Both the position numbers and the translations under genes were made by a program. The notes below the pieces were generated by a model, which saw only the letters and a program-made list of their open reading frames with translations, searched no databases and had not been told where the DNA came from. A DNA stretch of 64,000 bases from Plectosphaerella cucumerina. Its lineage: Eukaryota; Ascomycota; Sordariomycetes; Glomerellales; Plectosphaerellaceae. Numbering within the stretch: position 1 is the first letter of the stretch; each line of letters begins with the position of its first letter. Location of the stretch: the NCBI GenBank assembly GCA_020746995.1, contig JAGPXD010000003.1, positions 2,046,001 through 2,110,000 of the forward strand. The letters are read 5' to 3'. Shown here one piece after another: positions 8,281-21,063 of the stretch.

Positions 8281-11200
8281 TCACAGCACCTTGCCCTTGA
8301 TCTTGGCGTGAAGATCCGTGTCGAAAAAGTTGAACGAATTGTCCAGCTCGCAGAATGGGTGCTGCGAAAGCAAAATGTCCGCCACGGGTCGCTCGTTGGG
8401 GTTTCTGTTGTCGTCAGTCAGTTGGATGTCCTTCGCCCTCGGACGCCCAGGGAGAAAACTTACACTGTGAAGCAATCCAGCATAAAAGCAATGGCCAGAG
8501 GGCTGATCGTCTCCCGCACCTCGTCCGGGATTGGCGGCATCTCGCCGTTGGCGATCTTGTAGATGGCGCCAACAGCCTCTTCCTTGCTCCACGGCCGCCG
8601 CCCCGCGAACATCTCGAGCACCACGCATCCCAGGCTCCAGATGTCCACCTTTGCGCTGTACCCCTTGCCCTCGGACCGGATTACCTCGGGCGCCATCCAG
8701 AACACGGACCCCTGCATGTTGTTGCTCTTGTCATTGCCGTAGATGTTGTCCGTCTTCTTGCTGATGCCGAAATCGGAAATCTTGCACGTGCCGTCGAGGT
8801 CCAGCAGGATGTTGTCCGCCTTGAGGTCGCGATGCAGGATGCCCTCCCGGTGCAGGTACGCCAACCCGTTGAGGATCTGCCGTGTCAGCGACGACACCAC
8901 GCTCTCCTCGAACTTGCCGTGCTTCCGCAGACACGACCCAATGCTGCCACCTGAGATATACTCGAGGAAGATGGAGATGCTCGTCTCCTTCCGCTCGCAC
9001 CCCAAGTACTGCACAATGTTGTCGTGGTCGAGGTGCTGCATCGTCTCGATCTCCTGGTTCAGCGCCGCAACCAGTTCCCGCATCTTGGCCTTGTCGCCGC
9101 CTGCCGCCTTGGGGTTCACCTCGACTTCCTTGACGGCCAGGAACTCTCCCGTTGTCGCATTCATACCCAGGTACACCCGTCCGTACGTGCCCTTGCCAAT
9201 GAGCTGACCCTTGAACCAGCGGAACGTCGTCTGCCGCTTCGGCAGCGTGTCCTGCGGAATCTCCGGCATCACCACGCTGCCCCGCTGGTCCGGCCGGATC
9301 TGCACAATGTTGGCGTTGAACATCTTGGTGCTCTTGCGCCGCAGCAGATTTGTGTTGCTCTGCGCACTCGCCCCTGGTAGCCCGGGCACTCCACTTTGCC
9401 GCGAAGACGTCGTGAATCGTTTGTTGGCCTCGTGCGCCCGGTGCGCCACCTCACGGATACTCTTCATCCGTCCCAGCCCGCCCGACTTGCGCATGTTACG
9501 CGCCGCCATCCCGTCAAGCGTCGATGCTGTCGATGCCGGCCTCTCAAGCGCTTTGAGCGTCGACTCATCCGACCCCAGCGTGTCGTTGTCGTAGCTATAT
9601 ATGTTTGACAGCCGCCCGGAGGTGACTGGTAGCGGGGGAAGCGATGGCGGGCCGCCCTGTCTAGATGATGACGGTCCGGGCTGCTGCTCGACGCGGTCCC
9701 GCTCGCTGCCCGGCGATGGGAGGGAAGCTACGTCCGAACCCTCATCAAGCACCGGCTGGTCGAGATCGAGGTTCGGGAAGAAGTCGTCGAGATTGTTGAT
9801 AAGCGCCTCGGCCGTCGGACGGTTGGCCCACACGTCCTTCTCCACGAATGACTTGCGGCGGCTCAGCTTGCTGTCTTCCGACTCCCAGCTCTCCGATGCT
9901 GGCGTGTTTGGCGTCCTCCTCGAGCCCTGCCCGCTTCTGGCGCTCGGGAGCTCATCGTCGTCGCCGTCTGGTGTTCTCGTCGTGCTGCTGATCGTCTTGG
10001 GCGAAGTAAACGCCACCGACCGCCGCGGGCCCCTCGTACCCCGCGTGTTGACAGTGAGCGCGGGCTTCTTTGTGTTGGTGCCGTAAGCCTCGTCTGACCC
10101 GGAATCCCCGTCGAAAATCTTCGGCCCTGCTGCCGCCGCCGCCTGTTTGGCCTTGCGCGCTGCGAGGGGAATGGCGAACAGGCCGTCGTCTGAGTCGTCA
10201 TCGGAATCGGAGTCCTGAGGCGCCGGTGCCTTCTGTGCCGCCGGGCTCGAGAACTTGACGTCTGTATCCTCAAAGTCCAGGTCGGGCCCGTGGGACTTGC
10301 GCCTCTTGGCGTTGGCGGGCGGTGGTGCTGGTGTCGAGCTTGGGCTGACGGTCTCACGCGACGCTCGCCGTTGCACTGCTCGAGATGGATCAGCTGCGGG
10401 TTTGAGATGTTGCGTGTCAAGCTGGGCAAAGGCAAGCGACGGAGTGCCGCTGGGAGAGTAATCGGGCACCACAAACGGGACGCTCCCCTGGCTCCAGGTT
10501 ATGGCGCCGGGGGAGCCCGATTGCCTCTGCCCAAGGTCGACAGTGGACATGGCTCCCTTACCTCGGTCGTTCTCCTCTCGGGAACCGCTCTGTGCGCTGT
10601 TCCGGTTGGCGCCTGCCCCGTACTGCCGTCCGTTGGCCGTAGACTGCCCGATGGCACTGAGACCACGGCCCATGCCGACGAGTGCGGCTCCTATGCCTGC
10701 GATGCCCGGGCTTGTGGCTCGGCCTCCCTTGTCGTCTGCTGCATCCTGCGCATTCTCCTCGTTCAGTGTGGGCGGCCGCCGGGGGTTGTATGTGCTCATC
10801 CCCGTCGAAGTTCGGGGCGCCGTCCGCCTCAGTGAGTTGACCTTGGTCAGGGTAGCCGAGGGATCGCTGGGGGGCGCCGGCGGCTTCCTTGCCGGTAGCA
10901 GCGTCTCCATCCTCTTCTCCTCGAACGGAGAGTTGCGAGGCTGGTCAAAGTCGACGCTGCGTCCCGTGATGCTGTATCCGTTAGCCGAATCGGGAGTGGT
11001 CGTCTCCTTGGCCTGTCGTCTCTTGGCCAGGTACTCCCTCTGCTTCCTCTCCATCTCGGCTCGGTACTCATTGGCTTCCTGCGACAGCTTATCGTCTACT
11101 TTTTCGCCCGTAATGTTCTGGCGTGCGCTGGGCGGCGAGGAACTAGATCTCGTCCGGGAAGCACCCTCGCCGGCTTGCAGAAAGGGCGTTCCAGGTGCCA

Positions 11201-13655
11201 GAGAGGCTGGGACACCATCGAGTTCGCTACTGCCCTGCTGTATGTAGCCCGACGGGCTGACATAGAACTTCAGCGAGCCCGAGGCATCAGCTTTTGTCCG
11301 CTTCTGCGACACCAGCTTCTGGTCATCGAGCGGTTCGTCATGCTCGAATTTGCCCAGCTCCGTGAGGAAGATCTGGGTATTCTCCGCGTCCATCAGTCCC
11401 AAGCTGGCACAGATAATCTGACGCAGCTCCTTTGGCGTTTCGCCGTCTGTAATGTCACACATGCGATAGTTCCAGCCGTCCATGGTGGCCAGGATGAACT
11501 TCCTCGCGGAGCGGGGCGGCCTGGAGTTCTGCCCGGCACTCTCCGAGGCATCGAAGGTGCTGTACGCGGCGGATCCTGGCTGCTGCTCGAGGGACGTCTC
11601 ACTCAGGTTGCCGCCCTGCGAGCCAAGAGAGTGCGGCTTGAAGAGCTGGTGAGGCGAAGTGGGCGACTCCAAATCATCAGGGCTCGGGTAGGCGCCATCC
11701 TCCTTCTGCTTCTTCTTCCGGTGCAAGAAGCTCAGGAAGCTCTTGTCTTTTGCAGAGCTCGGTGGCTCCGTGGAACCGGCAGACCGGTCTCCAAACGTCG
11801 AGTCTTGCGGCGACGGGCGACCGCCGTCCTGACCGCGACGCCGAGTGCCATCGCTGGTGCGCGCGATGATTTCGTTGATGCCCATACCGCTGCGCAATAG
11901 CTGGCTGGCCTCAGGGGGCACGCCTGAGCCATAGATCGCAGCGCTCGAGGATATGGAGTCGGTGCTGTTTCTCGATTTGTGACCAAACTTGGCTGAGTGA
12001 GGGGATCCCGACAGATTGCCGGTGGACTGGGCAAAGAGCGGCTGGGGTTGGGGATTCGGGCTTCCGCTCGGGCTGCCCGACCTAGCACCTTGTCGGCGAC
12101 CACCATCGCCATCAACCGGGCTGTGGCGGCGCAGTCCGTCGGCTTCGATGTTCTTGAGAATGTTCCTGTGGTTCGAGTCGGAGGCCATGGCGCCATTGTG
12201 TAGTGTGGGCATGGTCGTCGCCCTCGTCTGCGAGAAGCGCGTGCTGCTGAAGCCGGGGCCGGGCGCTTTGATAGGGGTCTGTCGAGAATGTTAGCAAGAT
12301 GCTCCGAGGGCGGAAGCAGAAAACGGGAAGCTCACATTAGGTGACTCGGCCTGGTCGGTGCCGGCGCTGGGGTGGCTACCGCCGTAGTTGAGCGACTCCT
12401 TTCTCGTATGGGAGGATGAGGAGATGCGCGAGGTGTCGGCTGGCTTCCCCGTGACAATGCTCCTCACGAGCTTTCTTAGCCTCTTGCCTTCCTCACGCTC
12501 GCGAGCCTGATCCCATCCCGACCCGTTGTTTGAGCACTCTACGAAGAGCCTCGGGTAGACCTGCTGGTGCATGATACCAAAGTTGCCGCGACCACCATGG
12601 CCGTAGCCGAGCTCGAGGAAGGTAGAGCCATAGAGGTTGAGCCCCTTGAGGGTGTCCTGCCATTGCTTGGAGAACTGGTTGGCAGCCAACCAGACGAGCA
12701 CCTTGTCCATAGGCCATTGTTGGGACAGCTCATAGGGGATATTGGAAGAGGAAGCCGAGTTCGAGTTTATCGAGGTGCCGCGGCCCGGGTCGTCCAGACC
12801 CAGGTCCGGACCCCCAGGACCCCAGGAGCCAAGGGTGCTGAAGGAGTAGCTGCCCTCGTCGAACCCAGGAATGCCCACGCTCTCGCCATACGTTTCGCCG
12901 TGGGGGATGTAGGTTGCGGACACGAGCTCGCTAGGTTGTGGAGGAGGTGGCGGCAAAGTCAGGGTGGTACCGGTGGCCATGTGTGCGTGCATCTTCGGAT
13001 TGTATGCCTGGTGCTGGGCGGAGGGTGGCGGTGGCGGGACGTTGAAGCTGCCGTTGGCATACATGCGCCCATAACCACCAAGCCACGGCGTGGAGGCACT
13101 CTGGGGAGGAGGAGGGCCCGGCGGAGGGGGCAGAGACATCATGTTGTTCCCACCTCCTCCTCCGCCGGCGGCACTCGGTGCGGACGGGAATCTAGGCGGC
13201 GGCGGGGGCATGGACATCATATTGTTCATCTGGCCCTGCATCGGCGGCGACATTGGCGGCGGCGGAGGAATTGGAAAGGACCTCGAAGGGTCATGTCGCT
13301 GGCCGCCCTGATACATGTTGGGCGGTGGTGGCGGCGGCGCTTGCTGCGGATGCGGCTGTGGGGGTGCGAGCTGGCCGTTTCTCGTCGCCGGGGGCAAAGA
13401 TGGGAGAGGGCCACCAGGAGTGAGAGACGATGGCGCGGCGGCGGCACCAGTTGTAGAAGCCCTGGGACGACCGGCTGAAGGGTATAAGGGGGCGGAGGAG
13501 GGCGGACTGGCGAGGGTCCTGGGGTCGGTGAAGACGATGCCGTCAAGGTTGTGTATCTCGTCGCGCGATCGGGGGCGGAAGGGGTCGGAGGCGGCAGGAG
13601 CGCTATCTAGGTATTCAGGTCTGGAGACGGAGGAAGAGTTTCGCGGTCTCGGCAT
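8281..13655 (-). CDS. bck1: Cell-wall-integrity MAP kinase kinase kinase, Bck1 homologue
   Basis: Three exons (13655-12336, 12278-8464, 8404-8281) give 1752 residues, the size usual for filamentous-fungal Bck1. The order is a proline-rich N-terminus with many polyPro runs, a SAM-like helical region at about 310-375 (MDKVLVWLAANQFSKQW), a Ras-association-like region at about 700-787 (KFILATMDGWNYRMCDITD), a long low-complexity Ser/Pro-rich linker, and a C-terminal protein kinase from about 1456. The kinase shows the Gly loop GKGTYGRV, the Lys in LAVKEVEV, the catalytic HRDLKADN, DFG and APE motifs, and the Bck1-type tail NFFDTDL. It should phosphorylate the Mkk1/2-type MAPKK downstream of Pkc1 in the cytosol. 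Ste11 also combines SAM, RA and kinase but is much shorter. Intron placement restores CFTVNPNERP across exons 2 and 3. Confidence 0.93.
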
Positions 13656-14992
13656 GTTACGCAGGGCAGGGCATTGCTCGAGGACAGGGCAGATTGGCAG
13701 AGGCGGTGCCGGGAGAGCGGGCGGGCTCAGGCAGTCGACATGGCTCTGCGTCTCAGGCTTCGGATGGCGGTGGTCTGTCCCTCGTCTTCAACAGGGCCCG
13801 GCGGTTTTTACACGAAAGAAGTCGGAGACTTTGCGATAGTCGAGAAGACGAAAGCGTCGCTCGGGTCAGGGAGGGCGGGTAGCCTGAGCTCGGGGCAGAC
13901 GCGTGGACTCGGGTTCGAAGTCGCGGCCGGTTCGAATTGGAGGTTACTAGTAGACAGGGTCGGTGGATAGATAACGGATAGCGCAGCGGATGCTGTGGAG
14001 GAGGACGAGACGAGGTGGAGGGTTGGACACTGGATGGAGAGATGCGTCGGATCGGGTACCGCCGAATGGTACTGTTGGAGTTGAGGTCGTTCGTTCGTCT
14101 CCTGACGATTGAGGTTGTTCGGAAGAGAAACAACTCTTCAAGACATCCAGCCTTTCGACTTTCCCAGACCTTCGGACAAGGAACAAGGGGGGGGCGTATT
14201 GGCAGGTGTCCGGTGGTGGGGAGGACGGGCGGGAAGGGACCAGGCCACCCGGCGCTGGGCTGGGGGTTGGGCTCTCTGCGAGCCAGTCAAGACAGAGGTG
14301 AGCACTAGCCCCTGGTGCCCACGGGCCCGACATGGGTCCAAGCTGTCGAAAACGCGGCAGGTACATGAGGATCGCTACTGCCCTGGCCGACGGGAGCGGT
14401 CACAGAATCAGCAGTGGATGGGAGTGAGGTCCAGCGCTGTGCCGCTGCAGGTGCCGCTGTGCCATGGAGGTCCCGGACATCCCAGCAGCGCCTTCAAGTT
14501 CAAGTTCCTCCTGCCGGTTTGCTGCCGGTTGCAGGCAGGCAGGCGCCGCCCGTCCAGTCTTCCAGTCCTCATGTCGGGTTCCTTCCCCGCCCGGGCACCG
14601 GGGCATCTCAGCCGCTAGCGGGGTCGGCTGCAGCGTGCGGCTGCCGACGTGCAGCGCATCACAGCCGCCTGATTGGCCCCGAACGCCGCGAGGTGCCCGC
14701 CGTGCCGTCTGACTGGCCGCGGAAGCGCTCAACGCCAGTGGTTGCAGCCCGCCCGTCGCAAGCATCATCCGTCTTCTCTTCAAGTTCTGCCTCTCATCAA
14801 CCACCACATCTGCAGTCTTACGGATGTCGATTGCTATCGCATGGCTAGTCCCGTCTACCCACTACTGCGTCCGACGACCGGATCCCAAAATAAGGCGCCC
14901 TCGTTGATACCGCGTTTCACCTCCATGATCTTCACCGCACGCCTCCGGCCCGAGACCACCATGACTCTCTCCTTCAATGCCTCCCTTCCAGC
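13656..14992. other. Long upstream region of bck1
   Basis: 1.34 kb between the bck1 start and the end of the next minus-strand gene. It probably holds the bck1 promoter and a long leader. An SCB-like CACGAAA occurs at 13811-13817, noted only as a motif. The open frames here are GC-driven and show no domain or splice support. Confidence 0.5.
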
Positions 14993-16789
14993 CTACCGCA
15001 GTCGCTTGAACGGGTGCGCCTCCGTGTTGAACACCCACTCGTCGAGGCTGATCAGCTCCGGCTCGCTGAAGACCAGATAAAAGTACTTCAACGTCTCGCC
15101 GAGCCAAAACGACTCCATCGAGTCCAGCGCCTTCACCTCCTCGTCCTCATCCACCGTCACGTCAAACACAGCCGAGTTGGCCAGCTCCGTTCGTGTCGCT
15201 GCTTCCACCGCCCGGAACATATCCCACGCCGACTCGACTAGGTCTTTTCGTCCCGTTACCCGGTACAGCACGAAGACACTCTCGATCGCCTCGGGCCGCA
15301 GGATATAACGACTGTCCGGAATATCCGTGAAACCGGGCGGCAGCCGCTCCTTCTTGATAATGTCGTCCGCTTCGGCCAGAAGCTCCTCATCCGTCCCCGC
15401 CTCGCTACCGTGCCGGTCCATCACCTGCTTCTTCCATTTTGCCTCGTCCCAGCCGCACTCTGCCGTGGTCCGCCCCAGGCATGCCGCCATGTGGAACACC
15501 TCGGGCATGATTCCGTGCGGCAGCGCCTTGTATGTCCATACGCAGCCGTCGACGAGCTTCCGAGCCACCTCGAGATCTTCCTGCCGGTCGAAGAGTCGCC
15601 CGCCTAGCGCAAACATGCCGCCCAGGAAGCAGACAAGGTGCTGTCCCTGCGGTTCCAGCTTGAACTGGACTTTGCCTCCCTGTGCCGAGACGTGCACCTG
15701 CCCCGAGAGGAGAATGTCGGCGTTTTCTGGCGTCAGGGGCCGGAACAGGTTGTACTTGACCGCCGCGTTGGCTGCCATCTCGTACATGCCGCGATAGCCT
15801 GGCTCGAGCCCGCCCAGCAATGCCATCATCTTGGGCAGATACTCGTAGGCAGAATCCGTCATGGCACCTAGCGTGAAGATGCCCGTGTTCTTCGTCCGCT
15901 CGCCGGCCGGCCGGTGAAAGATGGTCCGGGCTGCGTTGACAGTTATCGGCCATAGTCCGGGGATGGCTGACTTGTCCTGGGATGCCGCCATGTGCTCCGT
16001 GATCCTCTGTACGGCGTCAAACCACTTCGGATCTCCTGTGACCATTGACAACATGGTCAGCTCCATGCTGAGGCTTCCAATCTCCGCAATGAGGACAGTG
16101 GATTGCGCGGCTGTTTGAGGCATGCCCTTGGCCGCTGCGTCAAAGTCCCACCGCAAGATGGGCATCCTGTTGGGCGTATCGAATGCCTTGTAGACCATCT
16201 CTCCCACTTCCACAGCCATACGCAGCAGCCTCTCATCGCCACTCAGGTCGTAAGCCGAGAGGAAGCCGCCAAGATAGCGAATGTTTGTCTCGAAAATGTT
16301 GACATTGCCCATCTCCGTCTTTCCAAAGTCGATAGTCTCAGCCGCCGCCACAGCCTCGTAGAATTCTTCGTGCATGTCCATAATCCAAAGGGTATCGAGT
16401 GCGTCGACGAGCGTGGCCGCCCATCCGCCGAAGGGGTCCCTTTTCCCCCCCGACACAGGCTTGAGTTCGTCCGCCTTCCATGCAAGCCTGCGGTATGACG
16501 TCCAGCACCTCACAAACGATGCCTTGACGGCAGCCCGACGCTTCTCGCGGATGTCGCGTTGCTGGGCTGTCTCTTCTGGGAAGTCAGTCTGCACGCGAGG
16601 GAACTCCACTGGCGTGCCCGTGGGCAGTGGTCGGATGGTATCGGGAGGAAAGTGTACGGCAACGCCGCGCCAAAAAGGTGGTCGACGGCGACTGGTCGTT
16701 GCATACTCTCCCCTGGGCCAAAATAGGTAGAGCAGGGTAGTCGACAAAATTAGGGTCCAGAGGAGAGACCGTCTCCTCGGCAGGATCAT
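14993..16789 (-). CDS. Glycoside hydrolase family 47 alpha-1,2-mannosidase
   Basis: A single exon of 598 residues. The N-terminus is a type II signal anchor (RRRSLLWTLILSTTLLYLFW). The GH47 catalytic domain follows with class signatures: DPFGGWAATLVDALDTLWIM, FETNIRYLGG near residue 165, RPEAIESVFVLYRVTG, and the C-terminal VFNTEAHPF holding the Thr that coordinates the essential calcium. Members trim alpha-1,2-mannose from N-glycans in the ER or Golgi, or mark misfolded glycoproteins for degradation. The short stem and length favour a processing class I mannosidase over an EDEM-type protein, though subclass is not certain. Upstream and downstream genes are on the same strand but have their own promoters. 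Confidence 0.92.
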   Translation of the reverse strand: MILPRRRSLLWTLILSTTLLYLFWPRGEYATTSRRRPPFWRGVAVHFPPDTIRPLPTGTPVEFPRVQTDFPEETAQQRDIREKRRAAVKASFVRCWTSYRRLAWKADELKPVSGGKRDPFGGWAATLVDALDTLWIMDMHEEFYEAVAAAETIDFGKTEMGNVNIFETNIRYLGGFLSAYDLSGDERLLRMAVEVGEMVYKAFDTPNRMPILRWDFDAAAKGMPQTAAQSTVLIAEIGSLSMELTMLSMVTGDPKWFDAVQRITEHMAASQDKSAIPGLWPITVNAARTIFHRPAGERTKNTGIFTLGAMTDSAYEYLPKMMALLGGLEPGYRGMYEMAANAAVKYNLFRPLTPENADILLSGQVHVSAQGGKVQFKLEPQGQHLVCFLGGMFALGGRLFDRQEDLEVARKLVDGCVWTYKALPHGIMPEVFHMAACLGRTTAECGWDEAKWKKQVMDRHGSEAGTDEELLAEADDIIKKERLPPGFTDIPDSRYILRPEAIESVFVLYRVTGRKDLVESAWDMFRAVEAATRTELANSAVFDVTVDEDEEVKALDSMESFWLGETLKYFYLVFSEPELISLDEWVFNTEAHPFKRLR

Positions 16790-17389
16790 GACTGATGTGG
16801 CAATGACCAGTCTCCGGGCATCTGGAGAGTAAGATATCGCAGTAAAGTCGCAATTGCAAATGCCAGAGTGAGCAAAAGAAGAACTTCAAAGTCCGGGGTT
16901 GGACGTTCGTGTTACAGATCCAGGGTCTTCGGAGATCGTGAGATGAGATGAGATGGGAGGGTCGCCAAGCCCAGGGGCAGCGGCACCCAATTCCGGACAC
17001 GAGAGGAACGCGCCTGCCCCCTTGTTCGCCCTCCGGCAGTGAAGGCGCATTCCGTTTCACAGTGGCCGTACATGCCGTGACACAATCAGCTCGAGTGAAT
17101 TGAGGAAACAAAAGCCATTCGTGATGGAATCACACTGTCGTGTCTAATAAATGCCGTCATGTCCTGGGTATAGCGGCCGAGGGGCACATGCGTCCGAGTC
17201 GGACTCGCCCCCTTGCTCCCTAGTAGACATATATACTGGAGGAGCTGCTCGTAAAATGAAAGAACCAGCCCCCAATATCCAAATAATCGCCCGACGTCAC
17301 AACGCCACGCGCCCGACCGTTGACAAATGCAGTGAATAACAAGAGCTGCCCTCGTCGGGCACGCGTGGCCATCGTCCCGCGTCGCCACC
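16790..17389. other. Intergenic region, nothing coding seen
   Basis: 600 bp of ordinary composition between the GH47 start and the end of the GH5 gene, both on the minus strand. It presumably holds the GH47 promoter and the GH5 3' UTR. No RNA gene or repeat was recognised. Confidence 0.5.
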
Positions 17390-19810
17390 TCACATGAGGC
17401 TGCACGCACCGTACTGCTCGCGGCACTGTTCAAGGTAGCCGGCTTCCTCGTCCGTCGCCTCGGGAATGTTGTGCCGCCGCACCTCGCCATTGACCTTGAG
17501 CGTCTGCACGCCGTCTCCATGCCACCACTTGAGCCTCTGCAGGGCCGGCGAGCTGGGCTCGTCGGGGTCCTCGTCGACGCTGAGCTCCCACTTGCCTGAT
17601 GAGACGGCGACGGTGCAGTTGTCGCTGGGGAAGTGGTACTCCGGCAAGAAGACAATGGTCGGCGCGTTCTCCGGTGGCGGCGCGCTCGCCACAATCTTGA
17701 GGTTGTACTCGCAGTTGCGTAGGTCGAACCCGGCTTCGGTCACCTTGCCGGCGATGTAGACACCTGTCGGCCTCACATACGCCTCAGCAGCTCGGAAGCC
17801 CGGGGCGTTCGTCAGGTCGGGGTCCGTTTTATTCTGCGCCGGGTCTGATGTGATGGATGGATTTGTCAGGGTGCGGTTGAGGTTGTCAGGTGTCACGACC
17901 TCGTCGTTCGGGATATTGCGGCTGCTCTGAATCCTCTTCAGCTCGCTGATTCCGTCATCTTCAACACCGGGGGGAAGAGGCGACACCGGAAGGAGTTTGT
18001 CGTCTTTGGAGTAGACGGACAGGTCCTCGCCGTTCCACTGGTCACCATGCTCGTGGTCGTTCTATTAACAGTTAGTATGAGAAAGGGGTTGACGCAAATG
18101 GGGCCAGTTTTTACCGTTGCTGTGTACACCCACAGGCAGTGACCCTCAATACCCGAGCCCTCCACGCCGTAGTAATTGGCGTCCATCGCAGCGGACTGGC
18201 TTGAGTAGTCGCCAGTCTTGTAGGCATGCTTCTCGTCCATGTCGTAGGGAATGCCGAATTCGGAGAGAATGCAAGGATGGTTGCCCATGCGCTCCTTGCC
18301 CTCTCGGTTCAGCGTATTATGCTGATCCTTGAAGCAGTTCCGAATGGCCTGCTCCCCCACCTTGACCGCAAACGCGGGCGTCCAATACTTTCCTCGCAGC
18401 ACGCCAACGACATCGACGTTCCAAAGCTTGTTCCAGCGCTTGGTCATCAGGGTGATGCCATCGTACCAATGCGGCGAGTACGCCAGCTTCGGCTCGTCGT
18501 CCGCAGTGCCCTTGATCTCAGGCGGCAGCTCGAGAGTCGGCAGCTGCATGACCACAATGCAGTCCTTGTGGATGCTTCGGACGGCATCTCTGTAGCCCCG
18601 GAAGAAGTCCATGAAGTGGGTGTTGGTCCAGGCTGGGTACGTGTACTCCATACCGGTGCGAGGGTTGTGCTTGAAGTAGTTCTTCTGGAGAAGAGTGTCG
18701 GTGGCGGGGTCCCAGACGCCATGCTCGGCCCAGATACACTGGCCCAGCTTCCAACCCTCATCACGGTTCCATCCGTACCGCGAGTCGTCGTAGTCCCTGG
18801 AAAGCCAGGCAGACTCGCCCTGGGGATCAACGAGCCTGCTTCCGCTCTTGTAGGAGCCGAGATTGCCCATTTCGTAAGTGTCAATCTCGCACGCCCGGCC
18901 CGAGCCCGTCAAAATGGCCTGCCACATTGTTGGCGCGGTGCCCTTCTTCAGCTGCTGTTCTGCCGGGTACGTCGTGAGATCTTCGTAGCCAGCGAGGCCG
19001 CGGTTCGGCTCGTTCATGCTCTCCCATCCGATGACGGGGTCGTTCTCGAGATCACCGGCCTCGTGGATCCGCCGGGCGAGATGGGCGACGGCGCCGAAAA
19101 AGTGACCTTGGAGGAAGTCTTGAATATTGATGCCGTTGATGACGCACTTGGGTGCCAGATCCCGCCCGGCAAAGAAGAGGGTGCAGATGGTTCCAGCAGC
19201 CAGGCGCCAGTAGTTGGACGCCCAGATCATCTTGGGGAAGCTCTCGGGGGGGTCCCAGACGTTCTGCACGAGGGCAGCCTCGGTGACGGCGAATTTCTTC
19301 GGGTCAAGACCGCAAGCATATATGGTCCACATTGGAGCGCCGGAGCCACCGCAGAATCTGGACCACTGTGGTGACGTTAGTGAAGGGAACATCGCGGGCA
19401 GCGGGAGGGCGACAACTGTTACTTACGACATCCTGATGGGGATCCATGATAACGTAGAAGCCATAGCCCTTGGCTATCCTCAGAACCTCGATCGTGTGGG
19501 AGATGAACTCTTCGTCGTAGCGGCCAGGGCCCGCCGCCTCGATGGCCTCCCATGTGAAGACATATCGAATTGTGTTGTAGCCCCAGCGTCGAAGGCGTGA
19601 AAAGTGGGTATGGGCGTCGGCAACGGGGAAAGGCCGCGCGTGGAACTTGACGTTGTCGCCATCGAAGAAGTTCTCTTTAACGTGGGAGGGCTGATTCGGC
19701 TCGCTAGGCAGTTTGGCGTCTCCAGCGACATTGATGCCGCGCAGGACGACGGTGCGGCCCTGTCTGTCGCGGAACTGTCCGTCCTCAATGGTCAACCGAA
19801 ATTGCGGCAT
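17390..19810 (-). CDS. GH5 ergosteryl-beta-glucosidase (EGCrP2/Egh1-like)
   Basis: Three exons (19810-19427, 19365-18115, 18061-17390), all phase 0, give 768 residues. The N-terminal LRGINVAGDAK is the usual start of this subfamily. The (beta/alpha)8 barrel carries the acid/base Glu in WESMNEPN (Glu247) and the nucleophile in LSEFGIPYDMD (Glu497). A beta-rich C-terminal domain follows the segment ATNDHEHGDQWNGEDL, restored by splicing exon 2 to 3. Characterised relatives hydrolyse ergosteryl-3-beta-glucoside, and some hydrolyse glucosylceramide. Their loss causes sterylglucoside build-up and altered vacuoles. No signal peptide is visible, as for EGCrP2, so it probably acts in the cytosol or at vacuolar membranes. 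Confidence 0.9.
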
Positions 19811-21063
19811 GGCTCGAAATGCGACGATCGGTCGATAGTGCGAGGATTCGTGGCGAGGCAGGTCGGAGGGAGAGTTGGGGACGACGCTCTCCGAGTCGGT
19901 GATGAAGAGGTTGCGGTTGCGGTTGCGGTTGTAGTGGCGGCGGTGTTCGTCAGTCGCAGTCGTATCCGGGTCGGCTGTCGGGGTCTTCGTCTCTTCCGCA
20001 TCAACGATGACGTCCTGGGAACCTGGTCCACCAGCTGATGAGGTAATGATGCGACAGGGGGTCGCCTGGGCAAAGGATATGTCTGCGCAATGGGCAAAGC
20101 GGGTTGCCTGTTGGGGATGGGTAAATTGGAGCTCAAGGAGGCGATTCAGTCCGGGGTCTCGTGGTAAATTAAATAGTTGGTTGCCCTTGTGAGCAACTGG
20201 GCTTGAAGGGACGCGGACAGTGGCACTTGTCGGCGGTGCCCCCCAAGCCCCTCCTGTCTCGGTGATCTTCGTTGGGGTGCCGGGAACACCCCAATCAGTT
20301 TCCGAGGCACGTTGTTCATCACTGCTTTTCGAAGTTACAGCTTGCGAAAATCTTCGAATTCAGAATCGCCAGTGTAAGTGGCATCTGGGATTCGAAGCAC
20401 TACGCATGAACGATTGTTGGTTCGTTCGACGCCATGTTTGTGTCCGGGAGGACGTGGAAGCTAGGTAGTAGGTACTGACAGTTGAGCTGGACGGATGGAA
20501 CATGCGAGCCTCCCAAGGACCCGTTTCAGCCCAAATACCCCAAGTCAAGCAAACATGTTTCGACCTGATGTTCACTTAATGGCACTTTTTCCCGTGTTGA
20601 TGGCGACCTACGAGTAGTTTGTGTGGTGGCATGGCAGAGGCTGCCGACAAATTTGGTGCCCAGCGCCGCCAGTGCGCCACCCGCCATACCCCTTTAACGA
20701 GGTTCATCGATAGGTATGAAGCATCATGGCTTCAAGTTAAACGGAAAGCCTAGTAGTTATCGGGTACTTGCCCCGCCTAGGCGTCATTCGGCGCGTGTGT
20801 GCCCCACTTCAACAGAACGGACCTCATTGACTTGGAGCTCCTTCGTCAGAACACCACACACACCCTCTGACCCTTGACTTCCATGGACGGGTTCCTCACC
20901 AAGCTCAGATCTTCACCACACGTCTCGACAGAAAACCAACTGCGTTGGAGTTTCTGCTCGCGTGCCTCTCTACTACCCTGGTAGAGGATCTTCATTCGGC
21001 ACAGCAGCCCAACGGAAAGCTCATGAAGCAGCTTGATTGCGACTACAATCAGACGCCACGACT
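19811..21063. other. Divergent intergenic region (GH5 gene / ski3)
   Basis: 1.25 kb between two start codons, containing both promoters. The only structure seen is a compact hairpin at 20272-20294. No additional exon could be supported. Confidence 0.5.
20272..20294. repeat. Short hairpin / inverted repeat
   Basis: Arms TTGGGGTG (20272-20279) and CACCCCAA (20287-20294) are exactly complementary with a 7-nt loop. It lies about 460 bp upstream of the GH5 start. It could be a dyad binding site or chance; no transcript evidence is available from sequence. Confidence 0.35.

Noticed and set aside
10501..11900. Long plus-strand frames opposite bck1
   Set aside because: They lie in the low-complexity linker of Bck1, where repetitive GC-rich codons keep other frames open.
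18226..19374. 382-codon plus-strand frame opposite the GH5 gene
   Set aside because: Antisense to a fully supported catalytic domain; composition is typical of third-position GC shadow.
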